From assembly GCA_037157565.1 (NCBI GenBank), contig JAZHRO010000013.1:76129501-76193500 (forward strand): a stretch of 64,000 nucleotides of DNA, given 5' to 3'. The notes under the pieces were generated by a model that was not told where the DNA came from, made no database searches, and saw nothing but the letters and a program-made list of their open reading frames with translations. Origin of the DNA: Thalassia testudinum (lineage: Eukaryota; Streptophyta; Magnoliopsida; Alismatales; Hydrocharitaceae). The position numbers and the translations under genes were made by a program. How positions within the stretch are numbered: position 1 is the stretch's first letter; each line of letters starts with the position of its first letter. Shown here in pieces: positions 1-9,864 of this stretch.

Positions 1-2019
1 ATGACTGGTGAGGGACCTGGACGTTCTAAGCTAAGGCCGGACGTTTGAGAGCACATAATGCGCGAGGTACATACGTTCCTGCAGTGATTTCTCTCATGCA
101 GAAGATCTCAGCGCAAGAGACGTTGTCGGCTGATCGCGCCTACATTTGCGTACGCAGGTGCAGCTTTGGGAAGGCACACGAAACGCTTTCTCACGCGCTT
201 TTGGACGTCTGATCACATCACTAGATGACCAGAGGTGCTTCCAAACGACTAGAGACCTTGTCCGACGTCTGGAACTATCCTCAGACGTTCGCAGAGAAGG
301 TCTGGATGTCTGATCAGCTGTAAGAGACACAAGGTGAGGTTTGACGTCTTTTAAGACGGCTGAGATTAGTCCCAGATGTCTGATTTTGATCAGAAACCGT
401 GTTTTTGGTCTATTTAAGGCCCAAACGGAATCGAATTTCCGCAAATGAAATACCGTTATCTTCTACTCGAGTTCTTCTACGTATTCATGTTGAGTACCTA
501 TTGTTTTGAGCCTGTCTAATGTACATTGGTCGCTGGTGCAGGTTACCAGCCAGTGGCTTGTTCGAGGTTCTTAGAGACGACGAGATCTGCGACACAAGCC
601 CCTATTGCTCCCGTGATACCCGGTAGAGTGATTTAATTCAGTTATTAATATTTAAATAAGAATGTGCTTGGTTTAAATAGCCGAATGGAACTGTAGGAAG
701 TGGAATGAACCCTAGGGTAGAGAAATGAATGAGCCTGTTTGTACTATACTATTTACTTGCATGCATGGTTAAGATAAATTGCTAGCAAATGCTTGTATTA
801 TAATTAGGAGTTGCATGTTAGAATATGAGCTGCCTGTATTTAATGAATAATTGCCTATGAAACCACAAGTTGTATGTTATTGAGAATTGAACTATGAAAA
901 CACGAGTTGCTTGTATATGGATAAGAAATGAATTATGATACATGAGATCTGGATCTGGATAAATGAGGTGAACATGAGTATGAACCCTACGGGGAATTAG
1001 GAGTAGAACTCCTGTGGAAAACGGAATTTGAAATGTAGACGGGAAGTGTGCTGGCCCTTGAGTACGTGGTACCAAGGAGAACAATTGTCCAATTTTTGTG
1101 TAGAGCAGAGCGAGCCTCCCTTGGGTCGAGGCGAGCTACTAGTGTAGAGAGGGAGCTAGCCACCCCACGGGGCCCGGGGTTCAGCTAGCCATCCTACACC
1201 GATTTGTTAGGTCCTCTGAGCAAACCGAGGTAGTCAGACGAGGGTGCGTGGACTGTGGAGGGGCGAGACCCCTATTTGGTTCTGAGGGGCAAGACCCCTG
1301 TTCTGTGAGGGCAAGGCCCTATACTATTCCGTGCTGTACTTTGGGTGCCCTATCCAGTGGAAATGATTGACCGCATGTCAGTGCGGGGTAGCTACCCGTG
1401 TGCTTATCACGCGTGCTGTAGTCACCACGTCTTGACAATGACAACAGGGTGGTTGACTGGATGTAGGAATACCACGGGGGACTCTCCCAGCCAGGAGAGC
1501 ACCACGTGTACCTTCTTCTCTACGGAAAAGACTGCAATAAAGATCGTTCCCACGAGGAACATGCAAGATCAAGAAATATCTGGATACTTTGCGAAATAGA
1601 TGAAATAGAAATATATAAATGAGATAAATAGAAATAAGAGTTAAATTTGTTGTTTTTACTATTTTTGTACTTAGATAATATAAACACCACTTTACTCAGC
1701 ATTCGCTGATCCTATCTTTTCATAACACTGCTCAGGACCAGGAGTTAAGCAGCTCGAGTTTTCGGCTGCAAAGGGTGACTGTTCTGCTACTTCTATTTCC
1801 TTTCCGCTTTTAGTTGTTGTTGTTGTTGTGGCATGTACTGAAACAGTTGTTATACTTACTTTACTGTTTTGTACTTTTCCTCTACTTAGTTTTATGGCAT
1901 GTGTGAATGTGGTTTATTTTCCTACTTTTGGTTATTTCTTGTTGGACGACTAGGTCTTGGGATTAGTCGAGGTGAGCCGATCTCGGGACCTGTAGGGATC
2001 CGGGAACCGGGTCGTAACA
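1..2019 (+). repeat. 5' LTR of the Tekay-like element, truncated by window start
   Basis: The sequence aligns with the 3' LTR from about 10427 to 12483 and ends in GGGTCGTAACA, directly before the primer binding site. The missing part is the first ~560 bp, which in the 3' LTR holds the promoter. Compared with the 3' LTR it lacks a block of about 65 bp near 1125 around a GTACGT-rich repeat. Several GACGTC-type motifs lie between 30 and 380. The small open frames on both strands are not conserved between the two LTRs and are not genes. Confidence 0.92.
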
Positions 2020-2020
2020 A

Positions 2021-2034
2021 GATAGTATCAGAGC
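2021..2034 (+). other. Primer binding site (tRNA-Met type)
   Basis: TAGTATCAGAGC lies two bases after the LTR end. The established gypsy/copia primer site complementary to the 3' end of initiator tRNA-Met is TGGTATCAGAGC, so one base differs. The position right after the 5' LTR supports the call. Confidence 0.85.
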
Positions 2035-2167
2035 AAGGTCGTCCCGAGAAATGAACCAATCGACTTAAGAATAACCACTCAAGTGCATATAACTAGGCTA
2101 GCCACTACAACGTATCGGCATTTCTTGCAAGGTCTCTGGTTTTATCTTTCGTGTCTCTTTGCAGGAA

Positions 2168-3018
2168 ATGCCTCGTCGAGGAGTTCTCGATGTGGGTCGT
2201 GGTCGCGGCCGTGGACAAGGTCGGAGGGGCGGACATGTCAGACCTGAGGTACCAGTTGACTCACCTCATCTCCCGGGCGTTTAGGCCCAGGATCTCGCCC
2301 AAATGATCAGAGACATCGTGTAGGAGGAGCTCCACCAGCCTCCTTGGGCACCTCTCCCTAAGGACGTGGAGGGGGAGTCCTCGGTGGGACAGAGAGACTA
2401 TCGCAGCGTTGAACGAGCAGGAAGGGGAGGGGGTGGTCCTCCACCGCCCCCACCACACTCTGACACTTTCGAGCACGAGCCCTCCTTGCCTGGAGGCGTG
2501 CCCGTTCCCCCACTATAGTTACACCACGAGCTTTTCGGACAGTTCCGGAAGTTGAAGCCCCCCTCCTTTAAGGGGGATGGGGACCCGTCTGAGGCAAAGG
2601 ACTGGCTGGAGCAGATAGAGAAGGTGTTCAACACCCTTCGCCCTCCCACGGAGTGTCGCGTGGCCTTTGCCACGTACCAGCTAGAGAGTGCAGCGCATAG
2701 GTGGTGGAGGGCAGTTAAAGGTCAAGAGGGGAGAGAGCTGACGTGTGACTAGTTCGTGGCTCTCTTCTGTGAGCAGTTCTTTTCGCAGACCTGACAGGAC
2801 CAGAGCAGGCGGGAGCTCCACACTCTCCGCCAGGGGACGATGACAGTTACCGCGTACCACACGCGTTTTCTGGAGCTGTCATGTTTTGCCTTGACAGCTG
2901 TGTCTACAGAGGAGAAGTGCCTGTGGAGGTTTATTGAGGGGCTTCGACCTGCTATTTGGGGGTATGTCTAACCCCTGAAACTACCCACTTTCTCTCGTGC
3001 GGTTGAGGCATCCATGAC
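2168..3018 (+). pseudogene. gag of the Tekay-like element, N-terminal part
   Basis: The frame starts at an ATG about 130 bp after the primer site with an Arg/Gly-rich N-terminus (MPRRGVLDVGRGRGRG), typical of Tekay Gag. It continues through a retrotransposon Gag core around 2550-2990 (FKGDGDPSEAKDWLEQIEKV, later RWWRAVKG). In-frame stops occur at 2282 (TAG), 2321 (TAG), 2516 (TAG), 2750 (TAG), 2792 (TGA) and 2969 (TAA). The frame is then interrupted at 3018 by an LTR insertion and resumes at 5862. Gag would form the virus-like particle and bind the RNA; this copy cannot make it. Confidence 0.88.
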
Positions 3019-3839
3019 TAATGAGAACCTCATCATGAGCCCTAACTAGCATATTTTGACCTAATAAAGTGAACAAAAGTTCCTACATAACCAAGAGAAA
3101 GGCTTAATTCAAGGGATCACTAATTTGGGAAGAGAACATGAAACAAAGGGTAAAACTGTAATTTTACCATTGCAGTGCATCAACGGATTTCTAAGGGTCT
3201 AGACATAGGACAATTAGACTTAATAAGATAAAAAGTGGGATGGTTCAGTCGGAAAAGGTTTATTGTGAAATTTAGGAATTAAATAACATTCTGTAACTTT
3301 AAAACAAACCTACTTATATTCACATGGTTTCAGGCATGATAAAAATATATTACACTCTGTAAAATTTATGGAAAAATATCCCCTAGGGTTTAGAACCTTC
3401 AATTTGGCCTTTGGAACCTATTTTGACTTAGATTGGGGACCAAGCCCAATATTTGACCTAATTTGGGTTTTTATGCAAAATATCCAGTCAAACGAAGTCA
3501 AACCTTAAATCCAACATCACCATTGGATTCCTTAGGTCCAAATTAGGTTTGTATCAAAATTTAGATCTAGGGGAAGCTCGCCTTAGCCTACTTTGCAAAA
3601 TGGTCCACCTAATTACATTTTGACCCTTAACTTTTTAAAACCCTTGCAGAAATCCCCTCAACTTTTCATCACTTTCTTCATTCAGGTCCCTCTGTCATTG
3701 TAGCAGGGACCCATACCTCCGGTGAGGTGTCGAGGCGGTTTTCTCCTCGTTTCCCCAGGGATTCGCTCCCAGATTTGAAAGGGGAGCTCTCTGTGAAGCC
3801 CCTTACCGCATGAGCAGCTCGCTATGCCCTGAATCGCCT

Positions 3840-3952
3840 CATACCTCTAGTGCGAACGCTCGAGAGGTATGGGTCTCACCCCAGCCATACCTCCGGCGAT
3901 GAGTTATGGCCGCTTCCTTGTGATTCTCCCTCTGCTCGCGCCTATTTAAGCA
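3840..3952 (+). promoter_or_regulatory. Hairpin plus TATA-like box in Athila LTR L1
   Basis: CATACCTCT (3840-3848) and AGAGGTATG (3863-3871) form a 9-bp perfect stem around AGTGCGAACGCTCG. CTATTTAAG follows about 70 bp downstream (3942-3950). The same stem-loop and box recur at 42869-42977 in copy L2, with the loop region identical, so the arrangement is conserved. A role in the LTR promoter is inferred. Confidence 0.55.
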
Positions 3953-5498
3953 AGCCCAAATCCCTTCGCTTCTTCCAAGCCTGTTCTGGCCGAAGAATTC
4001 CCCCCAATTTCGTCTCCTCCTCCTCCATCCATCTACCCGCAGACTTCGGCGACTCTCCCTCCCTCTTCTCATCACTCTGCCACCGTACCAGTGGTAGAGC
4101 CATCTTCGCCTCACTCCTCCGAATCGCGCCGTACCTGCATGAGCCTCTCTGACCTCCTCATCGTCGCCACCTCTCCATCTCAGGGTCTTCGTCTCTGGCG
4201 ACGACACATACGAGCCATCCGCCTCCTCCGCTCCCCCTTCGTCTATCCACTCGCAGATAAGTTCTCTTTCTGCCCTCTTCATTTTCCTCTCTTCAATTTC
4301 ACAAATCACGCACCGACCACCACAGACCACCATCACCTTCTCCACCTTCGGCAGACCACCGGCAAGGTGCCTCTGTCACTCCATGCACCCATCCACCTCG
4401 CCAAACCCCTTAGAAGCTCCGCCACCTTCCACTGATCATTTCCCTCCTCTCCATCGACCACCATACGTCCCACATTCTTCCCCCGAACACACCCATCACC
4501 ATGGTCACAGAACAACCTAGGCACGCATGCCTAGGTCGCCCCGCACCACACCACCCACCGAGACACCTTCGCCGTGTCACGGCAAAGCCTTCTGAGTGTT
4601 TTGACAGGGCCTTGAGGCTATATTTGTGTTGACAGGTTCTGACCCCGGCCGCCATTAGAGCAGGCTTGAAGCATGCTCGCAACCTTCACCTATTGCTTTA
4701 GGCCTCAGGAAGTAGGGTCCCAGGTGCGCGGGCTCCCTTCGCGAACCCCTCACGACAGGAATTGAAGTCCCATGGCACTGCAGTCGCTGCAATTAAGCAA
4801 GGCATCTCCTGAGGGTGCACGCAAAGTGGGTGGGACTTTTAGTCCCACCTCGGTCGTTTTCAAGCGAGCGGAGTGGTATAAATTGTAAAAGTGTCAGGGG
4901 CTGATCGCCTCCTGACACGGGGTGAGGGCCCCTCGCCCACCAAGCCTCGTCCGTGACCCACACCACTCCAGACCTGGCTGCCTGACCTGACTACTCGTAA
5001 ACTCCTCGCCCACCACACACGCCGATGGGCCTGGTCTCGGGCACACATACCCGACTCGATAACCTAAGAAGGCTCTGGGAGAGCAGTCCTAAGAGTGAAA
5101 TAGAGAGAGAGAGAGAAACGCAGGGAGGGTAGGGGCTAGGTTTTGCTCCTATGTGTGTGCAGGGAAGAAGAAGAGGAGCAGCTGAGGGAGAAGGAAGGAC
5201 TTGGAGGCGTAGCCAGAGAAGAAGAAAGAAGAAAGACTACAAAGGACAAGGAAGAAGAAGGAGGAGGCGCAACAAGAAAAGAGAAGAAGAAGAAGCCAAG
5301 GAGACAGCAAGGGCAAAAGAAAGGCAAAGTAGGAGAGGAAGAAAGAAGAAGAAGACAAGAGGAAGCCGCAGAAGAAGAAGAAGGAGCTGCAGAAGAAGAA
5401 GAAAGAGGAGGCGTAGCAGAGAGAAGAGAAGAAGCCAAGGAGGAAAGCCAAGTGAAGAAGAAAAGAAAAAGTAGAAGCACTGTAGCAGTCGTCAATTA

Positions 5499-5527
5499 AG
5501 ACGTCTGATTCATGGAATCAGACGTCT
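5499..5527 (+). repeat. Perfect 13-bp hairpin AGACGTCTGATTC/GAATCAGACGTCT in LTR L1
   Basis: The two arms are perfect reverse complements separated by ATG, and each arm begins or ends with the palindrome AGACGTCT. It lies between the GAA-rich tract and the poly-A-signal region of the LTR and is conserved with one mismatch in L2. Confidence 0.85.
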
Positions 5528-5861
5528 AAGAAAGGAAAGATAGAGAAAGAAGAATAGGAAGAGAGAAAGGAAAGAAAAAGAAAGAGAGAAGAGAAGAAGG
5601 AAAAAAAGAAAAAAAAAGAATATATTTCTTTGTTTTTTACATTTTCCTTTCTAGCATTTATATACATTGCATTATTATTGAGCATCTTTCAAGTAAAATT
5701 TGAGATTGTGATTTTGCTTCTAAAATACCAATTTGCTCTCTGAGTTCGACCTCGGAAGTTTTTTGGAATTCGAGTAATAAAATTGATAATCATTTTCGCT
5801 GTGATTTCAAATACACTACAACGAATATCTTTTTAAAACACGATCTCGTCACGTAAACCCA

Positions 5862-6300
5862 ATGATTAATGACTTAGGAGGAGACCAACCCGGCCGCGCA
5901 AGACACGAACAGTGGATGAAAGAGGCCCTACCAGCCAGAGTACTCTCAAGGCCATCGGGAGAGGAGGCACATGGCACCTGTAGGAGAGCTGTCTCATTTT
6001 GCGGGGCCATCAGTGGCCTTTGGGGGCCCCAGACAAGGGCCAGTTGCTAGCACCGGACCCTCGCCCAGCCGCCAGCAGGGACCTACTGAGGGAGGAGGTC
6101 GTGTTCCCCTTTGCTACCAGTGTGGCCAGTCGAGCGACATCAGGAGGGACTGCCCATATAGGGCCAGAGCACAGCAGATGCTCCCCGCACCGAGCGTTGG
6201 AGGTCGAGTCGATGGTCGTGGTCACCAGGCGCGTAGGGGAGGGCAACAGTCACGAGGAGGGTGCCAGCCAGCGGCTGCTCGCTCGACCCAGAGTGTAACT
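5862..6300 (+). pseudogene. gag C-terminal part with zinc knuckle (Tekay-like element)
   Basis: Gag resumes after the solo LTR (MINDLGGDQPG...), shifts frame near 5920, and then runs as ...EYSQGHRERRHMAPVGE into a Gln/Arg-rich tail. A CCHC zinc knuckle is at 6112-6153 (C-YQ-C-GQSS-D-IRRD-C). The His of the Cys-X2-Cys-X4-His-X4-Cys pattern is replaced by Asp, so RNA/zinc binding would be impaired. The frame from 5971 runs without a stop into the protease and RT start at 7035, as expected for a single Gag-Pol polyprotein. Confidence 0.85.
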
Positions 6301-6870
6301 GCTTCGTCCGCATCGAGGGTTGAGGGGCTTGTCAACGCCCTAACACACAGAGACGCCATGACTTCAGGTTCAGTGGTGGTAGGTATGGTTTCTGTTTCCG
6401 GCATATTAGTGTACGTACTTTTTGATTCCGATGCCACACACTCTTTCGTCGCTACGAGTTTTGCCATCAGCTTGGGGCAGGGCAGTGTACTGTCAGAGGA
6501 TCCATTTGCGATCAGAGGCCCAAGTGGCCGGTTATTTGTAGCTGAGGAGGTCTACACGGACTGCGAGGTCAGTATAGGGGGACACAGCCTCCCCGCTGAC
6601 CTGATTGTGGCACGGATCGAGGATTTTGGCGTGATCCTAGGGATGGGCTGGCTGTCTGCCTATCACGCCCTGGTGGACTGTTTCGAGAGGAAGATCATCT
6701 TCTCCATACCGGAGTTGCCTCTCTTTGAGTTTCGCGGACAGCCGGTGGACGAAGGTTTCATATGCATCTCCGCACTTCGGGCAGCGAGGCTTTTGAGTCA
6801 GGGGTGTGAGGGCTTTTTGGCCTGTGTAGTGGCAAAGCCTAGCACCGTGGCTAACTTTCAGAGTATCCCG
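6301..6870 (+). pseudogene. Retropepsin-like protease domain (Tekay-like element)
   Basis: This is in the same frame as the zinc knuckle. The active-site region at 6421-6446 reads LFDSDATHSF. In this family the triad is Asp-Ser-Gly-Ala, so the glycine (codon 6430-6432) has become Asp, a CpG-to-CpA type change (GGT to GAT after a C). Downstream the flap and hydrophobic core are recognisable (DCEVSIGGHSLPADLIV, then VILGMGWLSAYHALVDC), where the usual ILGMDWL has Gly for Asp. The protease would have matured Gag-Pol; this copy is presumed dead. Confidence 0.85.
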
Positions 6871-7610
6871 GTGGTTTGCGAGTACCCCAACGTTTTTCCA
6901 AAGGAGCTGCCAGGACTACCGCCTAAGCGTGAAATCGAGTTTGAGATCTCACTGGTACCGGGGACCAACCCCATTTCTACTGCACCGTACCGGATGGCAC
7001 CTCTTAAACTGCGAGAGCTCAAGTCACAGCTGTAAGACCTGTTGGAGAAGGGCTTTGTGAGGCCCAGTGCGTCCCCGTGGGGAGCCCCTGTGCTGTTTGT
7101 GAAGAAGAAGGACGATACCCAGCGACTTTGTGTCGACTACCGACGGCTGAATAGAGTCACCATCAAGAACAAGTATCCGCTGCTGAGGATTGACGACCTC
7201 TTCGACCAGTTGCGAGACGCTACAGTGTTCTCCAAGGTAGATCTGAGGTTTGGCTATCACCTATTGAGGATCAGGGAGACTGATGTCTCCAAGATAGTTT
7301 TTGCACCCGGTACAAGTACTATGCGTTCTTGGTCATGACATTTGGGTTGATCAATGCCCCCGCTGCTTTTATGGATTTGATGAACCGGGTTTTCAGGCCT
7401 ACTTAGACCAGTTTATGGTGGTGTTCATCAACGACGTGCTCGTTTACTTGTGGGATCAGGCTCAGCATGGGTATCATTTACGCATGATTTTGGACACCTT
7501 GAGGCGACGCAAGCTGTATGCCAAGTATAGCAAGTACGAGTTTTGGTTGAGGCAAATGACTTTCTTGGGTCACGTGATTTCAAAGGATGGTTGGCTGTGG
7601 ATCTAGCCAA
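6871..7610 (+). pseudogene. Reverse transcriptase domain (Tekay-like element)
   Basis: The connection (PYRMAPLKLRELKSQL) and RT fingers/palm ([42 protein letters not shown]) are clear. There is a TAA at 7033, a frameshift near 7305 and another near 7590. The catalytic box is F-I-N-D (7424-7435) instead of Tyr-Ile-Asp-Asp: the first metal-binding Asp is Asn (AAC, from GAC in a CpG context). The thumb (LYAKYSKYEFW, FLGHVISKDG) follows. The domain copied the RNA genome into DNA in its ancestor. Confidence 0.9.
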
Positions 7611-8230
7611 GGTTGAGGCGGTATTCAGTTGGGAGAGGCCACGTACAGTGACAGAGATACGCGGCTTTTTGGGACTGGCATGTTACTATCGATGGTTTAT
7701 CAGAGGATTCTCTCAGATTGCACGTCCTATGACCCAGTTGACTCGGAAGGACGTGTCCTTTGCCAGGACAGATGAGTGCAGGGCATGTTTTCAAGAGTTG
7801 AAGGAGAGACTGACTTCAGCTCCTGTACTTACCATCCCAGACAGCAGTGGCGGCTTTGTGGTTTACACAGACACTTCGTTGCAGGGGTTAGGGGGTGTGC
7901 TCATGCTGCGGGGTCTTATTGTCGCTTATGCTTCGCGGCAATTGAAGCCCCATGAGCATAGCTACCCTACCCATGACTTAGAGCTAGTAGCGGTTGTCTT
8001 CGCGCAGAAGACTTGGAGGAATTACCTTTACGGTGAGACTTTCGAGATCTTCACGGATCATAAGAGCTTCAGGTCCTTGTTTGACCAGAAGGAGTTTAAT
8101 AGGAGACAAGGACGTTAGTTAGAGCTCCTGAAGGACTATGACTACAGCATCTCCTACCACCCAAGGATGGCCAATGTGGTGGCTGATGCCTTAAGCCGGA
8201 AGGGGACCACCCACATGGCCAGTTTATAGG
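7600..8230 (+). pseudogene. RNase H domain (Tekay-like element)
   Basis: The frame reads SWERPRTVTEIRGFLG, then a retrotransposon RNase H with its acidic residues still present: VVYTDTS (Asp), HDLELVAVVF (Glu), FTDHKSFRSLF (Asp) and NVVADALSRK (Asp). In-frame stops are at about 8116 (TAG after GRR/QGR) and 8227 (TAG). The domain degraded the RNA strand of the RNA-DNA hybrid. Confidence 0.88.
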
Positions 8231-8237
8231 CACAGAG

Positions 8238-9290
8238 TTGGAGACTTGTGGAGGATTTGGGCAGTTGGCGACCCCGAGAGACACTGGGGTATTGTGGGAC
8301 AGTGACAGTGACGTGACCAGAGTTGATAGACCACATCATTGCAGGGCAGATAACAGATCCGTACTTACAAAGGCTACGAGACAGGGTGTTAGCAGGGGAC
8401 AGAGGAGACTTTTCCTTTACAGGCGAGATGCTGCGCATGAGAGGACGCTTATGCGTTCCTAGGGACGAGGAGTTGTTGAGAGAGCTCCTGGCTGAGACGC
8501 ACGGGTCTAGGTTCACCATTCATCCTAGGAATACAACGATGTATCATAACTTACGACACAACTTTTTGTTTAGAGGGGTGAAGTGGGATGTTGGTGAGTT
8601 TGTGTAGCAGTATTTGGTGTGTCAGCAGGTGAAGGCCGAGCATCAGAGGCTCGCAGGGTCGTTGCAGCCACTTCCTGTACCAGAGTGGAAGTGGGACAGC
8701 ATCACCATGAACTTGGTAGTGGGTCTGCCAGTTACCCAGTGGGGACACGACGCAGTCTTGGTGATAGTAGATATGTTGACGAAGACGGCGCATTCCCTGC
8801 CGATCCGAGTCACCATTAGACTAGCAAAGTTAGTAGAGAGATACATTCGAGTTGTGGTGCACCCGCACGGAGTTCCGTGCAAGATTGTATCTGACAGGGA
8901 TACCCGTTTTACTTCTCAGTTCTGGGCTGAGTTTTAGCAAGCTTTGGGGACACGTTTGAGGTTCAGTACCGCTTACCACCCCCAGATGGACAGACACTCA
9001 GAGCGCACCATGTTGACACTTGAGGACCTTTTACGTGCCTGTGTACTAGACTGGAGTGACTCCTGGGAGGAGCATTTACCCCTAGCAGAGTTTGCATATA
9101 ATAACAGTTACCACTCGAGCATCGTCTTGGCACCTTACGAGGCTCTATACGGATGGAGGTGTACTGCACCCTTGAGTTGGGTCGAGGTCGGGACCAAGTG
9201 GGAGGTTGATCCCAGGCTGATCCAGCAGAGTCAGGAGGTGATAGAGCGGATTCACAGACGACTCCGCACTGTTAGGAGCAGATAGAAGAG
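8238..9290 (+). pseudogene. Integrase, zinc-binding and catalytic core (Tekay-like element)
   Basis: The zinc-binding part is at 8500-8645: His pair in THGSRFTIH, then YLVCQQVKAEH, where the first Cys of the Cys pair is replaced by Tyr next to a TAG at 8605. The catalytic core follows with MNLVVGLPVTQWGHDAVLV; the first catalytic Asp is Asn (AAC, 8710-8712). The second Asp is kept (SDRDTRFTSQFW) and Glu is kept (HSERTMLTLEDLL). Further stops lie at 8935 (TAG) and 9283 (TAG), with a frameshift near 9285. The enzyme inserted the cDNA in its ancestor. Confidence 0.9.
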
Positions 9291-9725
9291 TTGGCTGACG
9301 ATAAATGCAGAGAGGTGCAGTTCGAGGTTGGGGATCACGTCTTTCTCTGTATTTCGCCCTTGAAGGGCTTGCAGCGTTTTGGGGTGAAAGGGAAGCTTGC
9401 GCCGACGTTTATGGGGCCCTTTGAGGTCCTGGAGCGGGTAGAACCCGTTGCTTACCTGCTTGCCCTTCCTCCTCAGCTTTCTGAAGTGCACGATGTGTTC
9501 AACGTGTCCAACCTCAGGAAGTATGTCGATGATCCCATTCATGTTCTGAGCCACGAGAGCGTCGATGTGGGTGACGACCTGACTTACCCCGAGAGACCAG
9601 TACAGATACTAGACAAAGCCGTCTGGAGTTTAAGAAGGAAGCAGGTACCACTGGTGATGGTCTTATGGAGAAGCCAGCGGTACGAGGAGGCGACTGGGGT
9701 GCCTGTGGCAGCTATGCGAGAGTAG
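9291..9725 (+). pseudogene. Integrase C-terminus with chromodomain (Tekay-like element)
   Basis: The frame shifts here and reads VQFEVGDHVFLCISPLKG, then KGKLAPTFMGPFEVLERV, VHDVFNVSNLRKYV and a chromodomain-like tail at about 9580-9725 (YPERPVQILDKAVWSLRRKQ, VPLVMVLWRSQRYEEAT). The family's chromodomain binds modified histones and steers insertion into heterochromatin. Its presence is what places the element among chromoviruses. The stop at 9724 is the natural end of pol; an old purine-rich tract (CAGGGACGAAAC, about 9832-9845) follows but is decayed just before the LTR. Confidence 0.85.
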
Positions 9726-9864
9726 TACCCGGAGCTTTTTGAGGGTACGTCTTTTTGGACCTACTTCAGTCCTCTTTAAGTTTGTTATGCGTTTTTACGT
9801 TCCTTTTTCTGCACCTTAGCTAGCTCAAGTTTCAGGGACGAAACTTCCTTTAAGTTAGTTATGA

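Larger units (their letters stand above)
3019..5861 (+). mobile_element. Athila-type solo LTR inserted in gag (copy L1)
   Basis: This segment shares its start (AATGAGAACCTCATCATGAG), body and end (GAGTAATAAAAT, then ...AAACCCA) with the LTR at 42057-44790 and, more distantly, with the minus-strand LTR at 23335-25976 that has a tRNA-Asp primer site next to it. That neighbour identifies the family as Athila-type. The flanks ATGAC (3014-3018) and ATGAT (5862-5866) fit a 5-bp target duplication with one change, and the gag frame resumes directly after it. There is no internal domain, so it is a solo LTR left by LTR-LTR recombination. It contains a TATA-like box near 3942, a hairpin just upstream of it, and a GAA-rich stretch at 5150-5640 that creates long but meaningless open frames on both strands. 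Confidence 0.87.

Noticed and set aside
5136..5499. Overlapping open frames of 100-119 codons on both strands (Glu/Lys/Arg-rich and Ser/Leu/Phe-rich)
   Set aside because: They are produced by the GAA/CTT repeat tract of an LTR and exist in several frames at once; no domain.
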